A stretch of DNA of 64,000 nt from Rugosibacter sp. (GCA_004322535.1 SCUZ01000056.1:1-64000), one strand, 5' to 3'. Counted from the first letter of the stretch, positions 48,187 through 58,290 are shown. The notes: generated by a model from the letters alone, not told the origin. Program-made: numbers and translations.

Positions 48187-48978
48187 ATGCATACTCGATC
48201 CACGCCAGTCTCTGATCAGCGCCCCATAGCGCACCCCCACTCTCGATTACATCTCCATCTTGCAAAGACAACAGAAGAAATTCATGAAGCACAACGCCTG
48301 CGCTACAAGGTATTTGGCGAGGAATTAGGTGCTCATTTAAACAAAGAGATACCAGGTCACGATACGGATCTATTTGACATTCACTGTGATCACCTTCTGG
48401 TACGCACGCATGACGCCGGAGAAGTCATTGGTACTTGCCGCCTCATTTCTCCAGAAGCGGCAAAATCTGCAGGAGGCTATTATGCCGAGGGCGAATTCTC
48501 GCTCACACAATTACAGCACCTGCGCACCGGCATGATAGAAATTGGTCGGTTCTGCATTCATCCTGATTATCGCAGCGGCAGTGTCATGGCTTTGCTGTGG
48601 TCCGGATTAGGGCAATACATCGCTCATCGCCAATACCTCTATTTAATTGGCTGTGCCTCCATCAGCATGCACGATGGTGGTCATAATGCAGCCAATCTCT
48701 ATCAACAACTGAGTGCCAAACACACCATGCCGGAAGAATATCGAACGACTCCGCTGCACCCTTTGCCTTATCAAAAGCTGGCGAGTGGAAAGCCTGCAGT
48801 CATCCCCCCGCTAATCAAAGGCTACTTGCGTGCAGGTGGGCATATCTGTGGAGAACCTGCATGGGATACCGATTTCAATGTAGCCGACCTGCTTTTTCTG
48901 CTCCCCATGACACGATTGAATAAACGCTATGGGCGAACTTTTCTTGATCCCTATCGCACTACAGAAGGATTCCATTAA
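48187..48978 (+). CDS. OlsB-like GNAT N-acyltransferase
   Basis: GNAT-fold acyltransferase of the OlsB (COG3176) type, which in ornithine-lipid synthesis puts a 3-hydroxyacyl chain on ornithine. The 263-residue product has RLRYKVFGEELGAHL near the N-terminus, CDHLLVRTHDAGEVIGTCRL, and EIGRFCIHPDYRSGSVMALL, the acceptor and acyl-ACP binding segments of the family, then LIGCASISM. The usual partner acyltransferase (OlsA/PlsC-like) is not adjacent, so a role in ornithine lipid is plausible but not shown; homoserine-lactone-synthase-like proteins share the fold. Confidence 0.82.
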   Translation: MHTRSTPVSDQRPIAHPHSRLHLHLAKTTEEIHEAQRLRYKVFGEELGAHLNKEIPGHDTDLFDIHCDHLLVRTHDAGEVIGTCRLISPEAAKSAGGYYAEGEFSLTQLQHLRTGMIEIGRFCIHPDYRSGSVMALLWSGLGQYIAHRQYLYLIGCASISMHDGGHNAANLYQQLSAKHTMPEEYRTTPLHPLPYQKLASGKPAVIPPLIKGYLRAGGHICGEPAWDTDFNVADLLFLLPMTRLNKRYGRTFLDPYRTTEGFH

Positions 48979-49035
48979 CAGGCTGTGCAACACGACTGCG
49001 GCGACACGTCCGGCAGCATCGCAGTGCCTGCCGAT

Positions 49036-50145
49036 TCAAAACAGGGATTGCTGTACAAGCCCAGTGGGTGTGCTCGTCGCTTGCCTGATATCCATATCCG
49101 GCGGTTGGAACAAAGTGGAATCCAACGCAGGCAAATGTTGATCGAGTCTTAAACGTCGGCAAGCAATCTTAAAGCGTTGCTGAATGATATCGGCTAACGG
49201 CCCATCGCCACGATGACGATGGCCAAAGCGACTGTCATATTCCTTGCCGCCATGCATTTGGCGCAGCAGGCTGAATACATGTTCGGCGCGACCGGCTTCT
49301 TCACGTTCCAGCCAGTCACGAAATAGCGGCTTGACCTCATGCGGGAGGCGTAGCAACACATAACCTGCCGTGCGAGCGCCGGCATCAGCTGCGGCTTGCA
49401 GAATGTCTTCCAGCTCGTGATCCGTCAGGGCCGGTATCAATGGCGCCACTAAAACCGCGGTCGGTATGCCTGCAGCAGACAGCGTCTCCAGCACAGAAAG
49501 TCGGCGCTGGCTAGACGCCGCGCGTGGCTCCATACGCCGCGCCAGATCAGTATTCAGCGTGGTAATTGATACAGCAACGCGCACCAGATGCTGTTTTGCC
49601 ATCTCGGAAAGAAGTTCCAGATCGCGCAGAATCAACGCGGATTTAGTCACAATACTTATCGGATGACGACAGACGGCCAGCGTTTCCAGTATCCCGCGCG
49701 TCAAGCGCAGACGCCGCTCTACCGGCTGCCAGCCATCGGTATTAATGCCCAGCGCCAAGGGTTTACACACATACCCTGGATGCGCGAGCTCCCGGCGCAA
49801 CACCTCAACCGCATCGGGCTTATAGGCCAGCTTGGTCTCAAAATCCAGCCCCGGCGATAACCCCAGATACGCATGACTGGGCCGCGCAAAACAGTAGCTG
49901 CAACCATGCTCACAGCCGCGATACGGGTTGATTGAACGATCAAACGGAATATCTGGCGAATGGTTATAACTGATCACCGACTTGGCCGTATCGACGATCA
50001 GTTCAGTGGCCAGCTCAGTAGTCAAATACGGTGCAAACTCTTCAGTCTCGGTCCACCATCCATCGTCCGCTTCCTCGCGTTGCCAACGGGCGTAGCGATT
50101 GTCCGGATTACCAGCGGCGCCGCGTCCTTTTTGTGTGGCCTTCAT
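49036..50145 (-). CDS. Radical SAM protein, PA0069 / SPL-like family
   Basis: Radical SAM enzyme of the PA0069 family related to spore photoproduct lyase; the reaction is unknown. The Fe-S motif is CEHGCSYC in INPYRGCEHGCSYCFARPSH, followed by LALGINTDGWQPVERRLRLT and VAVSITTLNTDLARRMEPRA. ATG 50145 gives 369 residues; an upstream ATG at 50169 would add eight. Residues about 209-217 (AASSQRRLS) are coded by a 21/26 copy of the repeat in the frame QRRL; family members also have S-x-x-R-R-L-like residues here. It lies 33 bp after the CinA-like gene. Confidence 0.9.
   Translation of the reverse strand: MKATQKGRGAAGNPDNRYARWQREEADDGWWTETEEFAPYLTTELATELIVDTAKSVISYNHSPDIPFDRSINPYRGCEHGCSYCFARPSHAYLGLSPGLDFETKLAYKPDAVEVLRRELAHPGYVCKPLALGINTDGWQPVERRLRLTRGILETLAVCRHPISIVTKSALILRDLELLSEMAKQHLVRVAVSITTLNTDLARRMEPRAASSQRRLSVLETLSAAGIPTAVLVAPLIPALTDHELEDILQAAADAGARTAGYVLLRLPHEVKPLFRDWLEREEAGRAEHVFSLLRQMHGGKEYDSRFGHRHRGDGPLADIIQQRFKIACRRLRLDQHLPALDSTLFQPPDMDIRQATSTPTGLVQQSLF
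49496..49521 (+). repeat. 26-bp family copy inside the radical SAM gene (21/26)
   Basis: Plus strand reads GAAAGTCGGCGCTGG, CTAGA, CGCCGC. The last six bases equal those of the 32955 copy. The encoded residues resemble the family norm, so a native origin remains possible. Confidence 0.65.
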
Positions 50146-50177
50146 TGCATGATCTTTATCATCCCGCATGCAGCGTT

Positions 50178-50948
50178 CTATGTCGCGGCAGATCTCGGAT
50201 CGGATGTGTACCCTAGTGCCATCACCCCGTGGCGCAGCATCTCCATCGCTGGCGGCACCTGTCCCGGTTCGCCGCGCACACCCAGCTCGACATGAAAAGG
50301 CATGGCTTGCGAGCCAAGGAAGGGCAAACTGAAAGTCTTCACGGCAGGGAACCGCTCTTCAACAGCGAGCATTAACGGAATCAGCAAACTTTCAACACCA
50401 CCCCAAACGAGTATGGCATCATCCGTCACGGGTGTGGCATTGAACAGGTGACGATACCTGGTATCTAATACCCACTCCACCATTGGCCAGGCCATTTGCG
50501 GAAAACCCGGCACAAAATAATGTCTCCCCAGTGAAAAACCGGCAATGCGGTTAAACGGGTTGGGAATAATTTGGCTACCTGCAGGAAAGCGCCCCATATC
50601 CAGCGATTCAATCGTCAGTTCGCGATTCATCTCGACAAAGCGAGCACGAATTTCATGCTCTGCCTCGGGATGCAAAAACAAGTCGACGTCTGCCGCCGCC
50701 GCCGCCGCCTGGCGTGTGTGATCATCAGGCGTATTGCCGATGCCGCCGAAACTAAAGACAATGTCACTACTCGCTAAAGTGCGGCGAAAAGTATCGATCA
50801 AGCGCTGCCGGTCATCCCCGATATACATTGCCCAGTCCAGATGCATGCCGCGCACAGCAAGGATTTCAAGTAGCTTGGAAAAATGGCTATCCGCACGCTT
50901 GCCACGCGTGATCTCATCGCCAATAATAATTGCACCAATCGATTGCAT
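50178..50948 (-). CDS. CinA-like molybdopterin-binding domain protein
   Basis: Stand-alone MoCF-biosynthesis (CinA N-terminal) domain protein of 256 residues: IGAIIIGDEITRGKRADSH at the N-terminus and SDIVFSFGGIGNTPDDHTRQ are the signature segments, followed by NPFNRIAGFSLGRHYFVPGF. It lacks the NMN-deamidase domain of full-length CinA, so it may hydrolyse a nucleotide-like substrate such as ADP-ribose in CinA fashion, but the function is unproved. It lies upstream of the radical SAM gene on the same strand. Confidence 0.88.
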   Translation of the reverse strand: MQSIGAIIIGDEITRGKRADSHFSKLLEILAVRGMHLDWAMYIGDDRQRLIDTFRRTLASSDIVFSFGGIGNTPDDHTRQAAAAAADVDLFLHPEAEHEIRARFVEMNRELTIESLDMGRFPAGSQIIPNPFNRIAGFSLGRHYFVPGFPQMAWPMVEWVLDTRYRHLFNATPVTDDAILVWGGVESLLIPLMLAVEERFPAVKTFSLPFLGSQAMPFHVELGVRGEPGQVPPAMEMLRHGVMALGYTSDPRSAAT

Positions 50949-51015
50949 TGCGGTTTCCTCTATGTTGTCTTTCTTATCGTTTGCTCAGGTCAGCAGGCAA
51001 AGACCTCTCAATGAT

Positions 51016-53565
51016 TCAACGACCAAACTGCGGAGCATCCAGCGGTCCTGTAATGGACACGGCACGCCTCACGTTAATGAAATTCGACTTAAGCTCAACA
51101 AAAAACCGACTGCTTATCATCTTGTCGGCGCTGATGTCTGCGTTGCCTGTCGTTGTCATGATACCGTCAATCATTTTCACATTGCGCAGTTGCGTCTTGC
51201 CGTGACTATAAGCAAATTTTCCGTCGAGTGTGGCATAGGGCGTTCTGCCACCACTGCCCAGCCCGCGTAAAGCCTGGCCAAGATCTATGCCGTGTAGAAC
51301 CCCCCGCTCGACTAGAAAGCTGCCTTCCGCGCGTGCAGATGCCGTGAGTAACGCCGGGTCGGCTGCTTGCATTGCAAAGGTGCCGCTCCCGCTAAGCAGC
51401 CCGCCTTCCGATAGCGCAGGGAACATGGCCGCCGTATCAAGCAGCTTTGCCCGGGCTTCACCATTGAGCGTCCATCCAGCGCTCCAATTCAACCTCGCCT
51501 TGCCACTGACATAACCACCATGGATTTCACCCGAAAATCCAGACACCGCAAATTCCTTGTTTACCAGAATGCCGACTGCTGAAAAATTGTTAAGCGTCAG
51601 CTGTTCAAGCCCACTCGGACTCACACTCTCCAGACTCAGAGGCACAGTGTAAGCTGCAGCACTTAGCGTCACGCGCGCGCCATTGTCTATTGCATTAAGC
51701 TCGGCATTGAACTTCCGGCCCGGCGTCCGCAATTCAATCTTCTGCCAGTTGCCATGAGCATCGACCGCGGCATTGGCATCGAAATTTGGCAATGCACCAA
51801 ACGGCCCGCTCACCTGTACGCCTTTGACCTCGATACGTGGAAAGCCCAGAGCATTCGCTTGTGCCCTACCGGCCAGAATCCACGAAACTCCCTCGGCATT
51901 CAAGGTCGCCGATTCAGCATCAATCAAAGTAATCGCGTTCTGGCCACTGAAAAGTGTGCCAATTGAAGTCTTGGCCTTGACTAGTGCAACACGAATCTGG
52001 CCCTGATCGCCAATAGTGACATCTTGCAGACGCCAATGCGGCGTAGGCAGCAGCCAGAAGTGTAGAGCCTTTGCTTTTACCGGTTGCCTGAATTGAGCAG
52101 TCGCTGTTTTTTCGAGCACGGACAACCGCTCATCAAATGAAATGACATGCAGAACGGCCACCCCCACAAACAGAGCAAATACTGCGCCTCGCACAAGCTT
52201 GCGTCGCACCTTTTGATTCTTCCTAAACTGGTCGGTCAAGGCATGATGCATCGATGCCAGCGTGCTTGCGATACCTGTTGCCCAGGCTGTGCCAGTCCGG
52301 CGTACACTCTGTCGATCCGGTAATGGAGTTGCTACTACGAAGCCTTTTTCCATCTCATCCATATAGGCTTTTTTTTCGGCAAGTTCCTGCGCTTCTCGCC
52401 TTGCCCTGGCCTTGGCCTCGGCTTTCTCTTTGGCCGCGGCCTCACGCCGCATCTTCGCTTGCGCTTTTTTCTGCGCTGCGGCTGCCTTCTTTGCACGCTT
52501 TTCTTCAGTCTTGCGCTGCGCCAAAGCGTCAGCCTCCTGTTGGGCTTTAGCTTCCATCTCGCGCCGGATCTGCGCTGCAGCTTCTTGCTTCGCCTGCTCT
52601 TCCCCAGCCTTGCGCTGTGCCAAAGCGTCAGCCTCCTGTTGCGCTTTAGCTGCCTCTTCTTGCCGTATCAATGCTTCAGCGTCCGTCTTCGCCTGCTCTT
52701 CTTCAGCCTTGCGTTGCGCCAGAATTTTGGCTTCCAGTCGCGACTTTGCCCATATTTCGCGTCGCCGCTGTTCAGCCGCATCTGCTGCAGCCCTCGCTTC
52801 TGCTTCGCGTTGCAGTCGCTCTTCTTCAGCCTTGCGTTGCGCTAGAGCATCCGCTTCCTGTCTCACTTTAGCTTCCACCTCTTGCCGTATCAGCGCTTCG
52901 ATTTTTTTACGCGCCAACTCTTGCTCGGCCTGACGTTGCGCCACGGCTTCAGCGTCCTTTTCAGCCTTAGCCTCTGCCTCATGCTTCAGTCGTACTTCGA
53001 TTTCCCGCTGTGCATCTAGTCGTGCCTTTTCTTTGACCTCTTTCGCGGCTTGCGCTTCTTCCGCCCGGCGGAGGGTCTCCGCTTCAGCTTCCTTCTGCAC
53101 CCGATCTTCTTCGGCCTTGCGGCGCGCCAATACCTCAGCCTTTTGTTTTGCCTTGACTTCAGCTTCTTGCTGTATCTGCACTTCAGCTTTTTTACGTGCC
53201 TGAGCTTCTGCCGGATCTACGATAGGGGCAGCAGGCATCGAAGGCGGGGCGGCCATCGCGGTGAAATCAAATTCATTTTCGGCGTGGCTTACCAATGGCG
53301 GGGGCCTTACTATCGCGCCCGGCCGCACAGACGGCGCACGGTATTCCTCCGGGTCACGAATATAGCCATCCCTGATCAGTTCAGATATGACTTGCTGCAA
53401 CGCTTTTTCAGAGTAACCGTCGAGCGCTTTGAGCAGTGCATGAAAATCGGATTTGCCATCCACGGACTCCAGCACTCTGCGCAGCTCACGCGGGAAACCT
53501 TTCGTTTTATTCACAACCTCGCGAAAACCCCGCGCAGTTTTTGAATAAATTGTTTTATCTTCCAT
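51016..53565 (-). CDS. Coiled-coil / AsmA-like hybrid membrane protein
   Basis: Unusual 849-residue protein in four parts. Residues 1-90 look like a small winged helix (LRRVLESVDGKSDFHALLKA, ELIRDGYIRDPEEY). Residues about 115-420 are a nearly uninterrupted charged coiled coil of K/A/E/Q/R built from repeats such as QQEADALAQRKAEEE, recurring several times with period near 35. A membrane segment follows at about 455-475 (GAVFALFVGVAVLHVI). The rest is an AsmA-like periplasmic domain (LHFWLLPTPHWRLQDVTIG, GYVSGKARLNWSAGWTLNGE, GTFAMQAADPALLTASARAE, GPLDAPQFGR). Topology would put the helix and coil in the cytoplasm. The repeats are DNA-level repeats too and may vary in number. No known family covers the whole. 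Confidence 0.8.
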   Translation of the reverse strand: MEDKTIYSKTARGFREVVNKTKGFPRELRRVLESVDGKSDFHALLKALDGYSEKALQQVISELIRDGYIRDPEEYRAPSVRPGAIVRPPPLVSHAENEFDFTAMAAPPSMPAAPIVDPAEAQARKKAEVQIQQEAEVKAKQKAEVLARRKAEEDRVQKEAEAETLRRAEEAQAAKEVKEKARLDAQREIEVRLKHEAEAKAEKDAEAVAQRQAEQELARKKIEALIRQEVEAKVRQEADALAQRKAEEERLQREAEARAAADAAEQRRREIWAKSRLEAKILAQRKAEEEQAKTDAEALIRQEEAAKAQQEADALAQRKAGEEQAKQEAAAQIRREMEAKAQQEADALAQRKTEEKRAKKAAAAQKKAQAKMRREAAAKEKAEAKARARREAQELAEKKAYMDEMEKGFVVATPLPDRQSVRRTGTAWATGIASTLASMHHALTDQFRKNQKVRRKLVRGAVFALFVGVAVLHVISFDERLSVLEKTATAQFRQPVKAKALHFWLLPTPHWRLQDVTIGDQGQIRVALVKAKTSIGTLFSGQNAITLIDAESATLNAEGVSWILAGRAQANALGFPRIEVKGVQVSGPFGALPNFDANAAVDAHGNWQKIELRTPGRKFNAELNAIDNGARVTLSAAAYTVPLSLESVSPSGLEQLTLNNFSAVGILVNKEFAVSGFSGEIHGGYVSGKARLNWSAGWTLNGEARAKLLDTAAMFPALSEGGLLSGSGTFAMQAADPALLTASARAEGSFLVERGVLHGIDLGQALRGLGSGGRTPYATLDGKFAYSHGKTQLRNVKMIDGIMTTTGNADISADKMISSRFFVELKSNFINVRRAVSITGPLDAPQFGR

Positions 53566-53655
53566 GTCGTTACTGCTCGGTTATAGAGACAACAATGAAC
53601 GATATATCATAGTTTCAACCGGCTTGTGAGGAACGGGGCAATTTTCACCACAGTT

Positions 53656-54369
53656 TCATAGCTGAATTCCTTGTAACTGCCTCTGTTCGCGCAAAGCCGC
53701 CAACCCCAGATGGACAAACACCAGCGCGGTAAATGCGGGGGCGACGAGCTGTAGCAACGGCACATGCGCGAGCAAGGCACAGCCTGTGCCTGCAAGATAA
53801 AACGAGGATTTTTTAGCCTTCACCAGCTGGGTTATCTCTGCCGCAGTGGCATGTTCAATCAAGGCATCCACGCGGAAGGTGCGCTGATTCAACCAGGCCG
53901 TCCAGAACAATGACAGCACCAGCACCACACCGGGGATGAGGAGCAAAGGCAAGGACAGCAGTCCGCCGAACAAGAAGACACATCCCGCCGCGAGCGTATT
54001 GACCAGGCTACGCCAAAACGCATTTTCGCCATGCCGCACCAGATCGGGATAATCGCGGGATGATACATGGGTGATCAAGGACGGCAACACAACAACGGCG
54101 ACCAAGAATAACGCCGTCAGATAAATCAGCGTGGCAAATGCCGCCAGCAATAGAAAAACAGCTGCCCAGTGAGCGACCCATTCCCAGCCTACCCACGGCA
54201 ACTGCGGCACAATCTGCGCCATCAAGGCAAGGCCATGCGCCCAAATCAAAATGCCGACAGTGCCCCATAAAGCTGCTGCGACTACTGGCGGCCACAGCAC
54301 ATGCCACAGAATATCGCCACGCGCCAGATCGCGAACTGCTTTACCCGATGCCGTGAATAGTTCATGCAT
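53656..54369 (-). CDS. EI24 domain membrane protein (CysZ-like)
   Basis: Integral membrane protein of 237 residues in the EI24/CysZ superfamily. Hydrophobic segments include WHVLWPPVVAAALWGTVGIL, WAAVFLLLAAFATLIYLTAL, and FGGLLSLPLLLIPGVVLVLS; the loop YPDLVRHGENAFWRSLVNTL and FWTAWLNQRTFRVDALIEHA are typical of the betaproteobacterial group. CysZ of enterobacteria imports sulfate, but this branch is only distantly related and its substrate is unknown. It lies 33 bp after hrpA. Confidence 0.85.
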   Translation of the reverse strand: MHELFTASGKAVRDLARGDILWHVLWPPVVAAALWGTVGILIWAHGLALMAQIVPQLPWVGWEWVAHWAAVFLLLAAFATLIYLTALFLVAVVVLPSLITHVSSRDYPDLVRHGENAFWRSLVNTLAAGCVFLFGGLLSLPLLLIPGVVLVLSLFWTAWLNQRTFRVDALIEHATAAEITQLVKAKKSSFYLAGTGCALLAHVPLLQLVAPAFTALVFVHLGLAALREQRQLQGIQL

Positions 54370-54402
54370 GATTTCTCCCGAGTTTTCTGCTGACAGTATT
54401 CA

Positions 54403-57400
54403 TCAGCGCATTCTCGCATCCCACATCTTTTGCAGCCGCTTGACGGATACCGGCGTGGGGGTGCGTAATTCTTGCGCAAACAGGGCAACGCGCAATTCTT
54501 CAAGCAACCAGCGGAATTCTTCCATAAAGGGATCATCCAGCGTGTCTTTGATATAACTCGCCTGACCTGATTTTTGCAAGGCATGGCGCTCACGCTCCCA
54601 AGGCTTGCCCAGCGTTTGCCATTCGGCCAATAAGCGCGCCTCGCGGAGAGAGTCGCTACGCGCTTTGTCCAGCCGCAAAGTAGCCGCCTTGAGATAGCGC
54701 GGATAATGCTGCAATCGCTCATAAGGCACCCCAACAATAAAGTTCTTGTGCAGCAACGCCGCCAATTGTGCGTTGATATCCGCGCAGGTGGCGGCTAAGG
54801 TTCTTTGCGCTGCTGCGATCTTTTTTTGCAACACCGCGTAGTCACCGATGACGGCCGCAATCAGCCGCGCAATCTCTTGGGCAACGAGCAAAATGCGCCC
54901 ACGCGCCGCATCGCACCGTATTACGAACGCCGACTTTTCCAGCGGCAAAGGCGCCATCAGGCAGGTGCGCTCAAGTGTCGCAGCCACCAGTTGCGCCTTG
55001 AGTTCTTTTTCCGATCCCAGAAGAATGAACTGCAATGCCACCTCGCGCAGGCCGGGTAATTTTTCGATGGCTTTAATTTGCGTTGCCAACTGGAGCGAAA
55101 ACAGTCGCATCAAGCCACGACGATGCTCGGCCTGCGCCCGCTCTTGCGTGTCAAACACCGTCAAGCGCACGCCCTGAATTTCATCCACCAGTGCAGGGAA
55201 GCCCATGACTTGCCGACCTTTGACGTTAACCTCGAGCAACTCCGGCAACGGCCCAAAGAGCCAATCGCCATACAGAACCTCATCATCCGCAGGCTGCTTT
55301 ACTGGCAAAGTAGCAGTGTCACAGCGGGTTGCTTCAGTGCTGGCGTCGTGCATATGAGTAACTTCACGCTTGACGGCCCCGGTCACGCCATCCTGCCAAA
55401 TCTGGGCCACGCGCTCGCGATATTCCGTGCGCAACTCGGTCAAATGGCGCGAGATCGCCAAAGTGCCGCCATGCTCATTCAATAGCCGAAAATTCATGAA
55501 GAGATGCGGCCGCAACTCGCCCAGACGGAAAGCATCGAGTGGCAGCTTCATGGCCAGTTTTTCTTCCACTGCCTGGATTAATGCACGTAACAACGCTTCA
55601 TCGCCAGGCATTGCGGTAGCGCAAAAATCATCTGCAAAACCATCCAGCGGCTGCAGGCGATGGCGATATTTCTGCGGCAAGGTTTTTAACAGGGCGACCA
55701 CTTTTTCCTTGAGCAGGCCGGGTACCAGCCACTCACACCGCTGGGCAGAGATCTGATTCAACGCCACTAGCGGAAAATCCAGCGTCACCCCATCGTCCGG
55801 CGCGCCGGGCTGGTGGTGATAATGCAGGGCAAGTTTCTGCCCGTATTGCTCCAGGTACGGGGGAAAAGCCGCTGTGGTAATGCCTGCGGCCTCATGCCGC
55901 ATCAATTGTTCTTTTTCCAGAAACAACAGTTTCGGATTGGCGGCTTCAGCCTCGCGTCGCCAGCGATCAAATGCCGCCAGCGTGGTGATGCCATCGGCAA
56001 CCACGGCATCGTAAAAGGCGTAAATCAGTTCGTCATCCACCAGTACATCTGGCCGTCGGGATTTGTGTTCGAGCGTTTCAATCTCCTGCATGAGCTTGGC
56101 GTTGTGCTGAAAAAATCGCCACTTTTTCACCCAGTCCTCGCCGACTCCGCCTTCCACAAGGGCCGAGCGAATCAATATCCCGCGCGAGAGTTTTGCGTCC
56201 AGTGGCCCGTAATGCACACGCCGCTTGGCATGCAGCAGCAGGCCATGCAGCGTCACGCGCTCCCACGCAACCACCTGCCCCGACCCTTTTTCCCAGTGCG
56301 GGTCATAGATGTGGCTGCGCAGTAAATGGCTGCCTACTTGCTCCAGCCATTCCGGCTCAATGCGCGCCACGCACCGCGCGAACAAACGCGAGGTTTCGAC
56401 AATCTCGGCTGCCACAATCCAGCGCCCGGCTTTCTTGATCAGGCTGGAACCCGGATGAATAAAAAACTTGATGCCGCGCGCACCTAAATAATGCGCATCT
56501 TCTTCGCTCTTCAAGCCGATATGGCCGAGCAGGCCGGTGAGTAGCGCCTTGTGGATGGCTTCGTAGCTGCCGGCAAGCTGACTCTCTTTCCAGCCATGTT
56601 CATGACACAGTGTCAGCAACTGGGTATGCACATCGCGCCACTCGCGCATGCGCAGCCACGAGAGAAAATTCTGCCGGCACCATTGGCGCTGCTTGTTCGA
56701 TGTTTCATGTTTCCAAACCACATCCGCTGCTTGCCAGAGTTTGAGATAGGAAAGAAACTCGGATTTTTCATCTTTCCACTTCGCATGTGCTTGATCGGCT
56801 GATCCGGCCTGCTCTTGCGGCCGCTCGCGCGGATCCTGCACCGACAACGCGGCGGCGATGATCAGCATTTCATTCAGGCAACCCTGCTCGCACGCGGCCA
56901 GAATCATGCGGCCAATTTTCGGATCGAGCGGAAGCTTTGCCAGTTCAACGCCTGCCTTGGTTAACGCCTTCGTTGTCTCGTCGATGGCGCCCAGCTCGGC
57001 GAGCAACTGGTAACCGTCGGCAATCATGCGCGGCGCAGGGGCTTCGAGGAAAGGAAAATTTTCCACATCGCCCAGATGCAGCGACTTCATGCGCAGAATC
57101 ACCCCGGCCAGGCTGGAGCGCAGAATTTCCGGCTCGGTATAGGCAGCGCGTTTATTGAAATCATCCTCGGCATACAACCTAAAACAGATACCTGCAGACA
57201 CCCGGCCACAACGCCCGGCGCGCTGATTGGCCGCCGCGCGGGCGATAGGCTCGACCTGCAATTGCTCGATCTTGTTGCGATGCGAATAACGCTTGACGCG
57301 CGCCAGCCCCGTGTCAATCACATAGCGTATGCCTGGCACGGTGAGCGATGTTTCCGCCACATTGGTCGCCAGCACCACGCGGCGGCCCTGGTGGGAGGAA

Positions 57401-58290
57401 AATACACGCGCCTGTTCTGCTGCTGACTGGCGCGCAAACAAGGGCAGAATTTCAAGACCTGGCGCCATGGTGGAAAATGAGTGTTTGCGTAATGCTTCCG
57501 CCGACTCGCGAATCTCCCGCTCGCCCGGCAGAAACACCAGCACATCACCTGGCCCGGCACGGTGCGCCTCGCTAACGGCATCGACAATGGCCTCATTGAT
57601 GTCACGATCCGTCGTCCCCTTTCCAGCGGAAGATGCATTGGCAACAGGGATCTCAGACCATGGGCGATACCGTGTCTCGATCGGATACAGCCGCCCGGAA
57701 ACCTCGATCACCGGTGCGGCTTTTTCGTTGGAAGAAAAATGCTGGCTGAAACGCTCCGCATCCAGCGTGGCCGAAGTGACGATGACTTTTAGATCAGGCC
57801 GCTTGGGCAATAATTGCTTTAAGTAACCGAGCATGAAATCAATGTTCAGGCTGCGCTCGTGCGCCTCGTCGATAATCAGGGTGTCGTACTGGCGCAGCAA
57901 CGGGTCGGTTTGTGTCTCGGCCAGCAAAATGCCATCTGTCATCAGCTTGATGTAAGTCTCCGTCGAGACCCGATCCGTAAAACGTATCTTGAAGCCGACA
58001 TAGCGGCCCAGCTCGGACTTCAGTTCCTGCGCAATGCGCGTCGCCGTGGCACGTGCGGCAATGCGGCGCGGCTGCGTGTGGCCAATGAGTCCATTCAGTC
58101 CGCGCCCGATCTCCAAACAGATTTTTGGCAGTTGCGTGGTCTTGCCCGAGCCGGTTTCGCCACAGACGATGACCACTTGATGTTGAAGAATGGCAGCAGC
58201 AATTTCTTCCCGTCGCAAGGTAACTGGCAGCGCTTCGTCATAGACGATTGTCGGCCGCGCAGCGCGGCGCGCCTCGGCGTCGAACCTCAT
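54403..58290 (-). CDS. hrpA: ATP-dependent RNA helicase HrpA
   Basis: DEAH-box helicase of 1295 residues (E. coli 1300) acting on mRNA and stalled ribosomes. Motif I GETGSGKT is at 44-51, motif II DEAH at 141-144, motif III TSATLDA, motif VI QRAGRCGR; the C-terminal half is the DUF3418 region of HrpA. It begins about 40-70 residues later than the E. coli protein; ATG 58290 follows GAGGCAGG, so this short N-terminus looks genuine. Residues 1118-1126 (KSAFVIRCD) are coded by a repeat copy. It is 10 bp downstream of crcB. Confidence 0.95.
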   Translation of the reverse strand: MRFDAEARRAARPTIVYDEALPVTLRREEIAAAILQHQVVIVCGETGSGKTTQLPKICLEIGRGLNGLIGHTQPRRIAARATATRIAQELKSELGRYVGFKIRFTDRVSTETYIKLMTDGILLAETQTDPLLRQYDTLIIDEAHERSLNIDFMLGYLKQLLPKRPDLKVIVTSATLDAERFSQHFSSNEKAAPVIEVSGRLYPIETRYRPWSEIPVANASSAGKGTTDRDINEAIVDAVSEAHRAGPGDVLVFLPGEREIRESAEALRKHSFSTMAPGLEILPLFARQSAAEQARVFSSHQGRRVVLATNVAETSLTVPGIRYVIDTGLARVKRYSHRNKIEQLQVEPIARAAANQRAGRCGRVSAGICFRLYAEDDFNKRAAYTEPEILRSSLAGVILRMKSLHLGDVENFPFLEAPAPRMIADGYQLLAELGAIDETTKALTKAGVELAKLPLDPKIGRMILAACEQGCLNEMLIIAAALSVQDPRERPQEQAGSADQAHAKWKDEKSEFLSYLKLWQAADVVWKHETSNKQRQWCRQNFLSWLRMREWRDVHTQLLTLCHEHGWKESQLAGSYEAIHKALLTGLLGHIGLKSEEDAHYLGARGIKFFIHPGSSLIKKAGRWIVAAEIVETSRLFARCVARIEPEWLEQVGSHLLRSHIYDPHWEKGSGQVVAWERVTLHGLLLHAKRRVHYGPLDAKLSRGILIRSALVEGGVGEDWVKKWRFFQHNAKLMQEIETLEHKSRRPDVLVDDELIYAFYDAVVADGITTLAAFDRWRREAEAANPKLLFLEKEQLMRHEAAGITTAAFPPYLEQYGQKLALHYHHQPGAPDDGVTLDFPLVALNQISAQRCEWLVPGLLKEKVVALLKTLPQKYRHRLQPLDGFADDFCATAMPGDEALLRALIQAVEEKLAMKLPLDAFRLGELRPHLFMNFRLLNEHGGTLAISRHLTELRTEYRERVAQIWQDGVTGAVKREVTHMHDASTEATRCDTATLPVKQPADDEVLYGDWLFGPLPELLEVNVKGRQVMGFPALVDEIQGVRLTVFDTQERAQAEHRRGLMRLFSLQLATQIKAIEKLPGLREVALQFILLGSEKELKAQLVAATLERTCLMAPLPLEKSAFVIRCDAARGRILLVAQEIARLIAAVIGDYAVLQKKIAAAQRTLAATCADINAQLAALLHKNFIVGVPYERLQHYPRYLKAATLRLDKARSDSLREARLLAEWQTLGKPWERERHALQKSGQASYIKDTLDDPFMEEFRWLLEELRVALFAQELRTPTPVSVKRLQKMWDARMR
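54913..54938 (-). repeat. 26-bp family copy inside hrpA (22/26)
   Basis: On the coding strand it reads AAAAGTCGGCGTTCG, TAATA, CGGTGC. It is read in the frame giving K-S-A-x-V-I-R, not used by any other copy in this window. Confidence 0.75.

Noticed and set aside
51121..51144. GTCGGCGCTGATG in the AsmA hybrid gene
   Set aside because: Thirteen bases match the repeat core but the AAAA start and CGGCGC end do not, and the encoded DISAD is normal for the domain.
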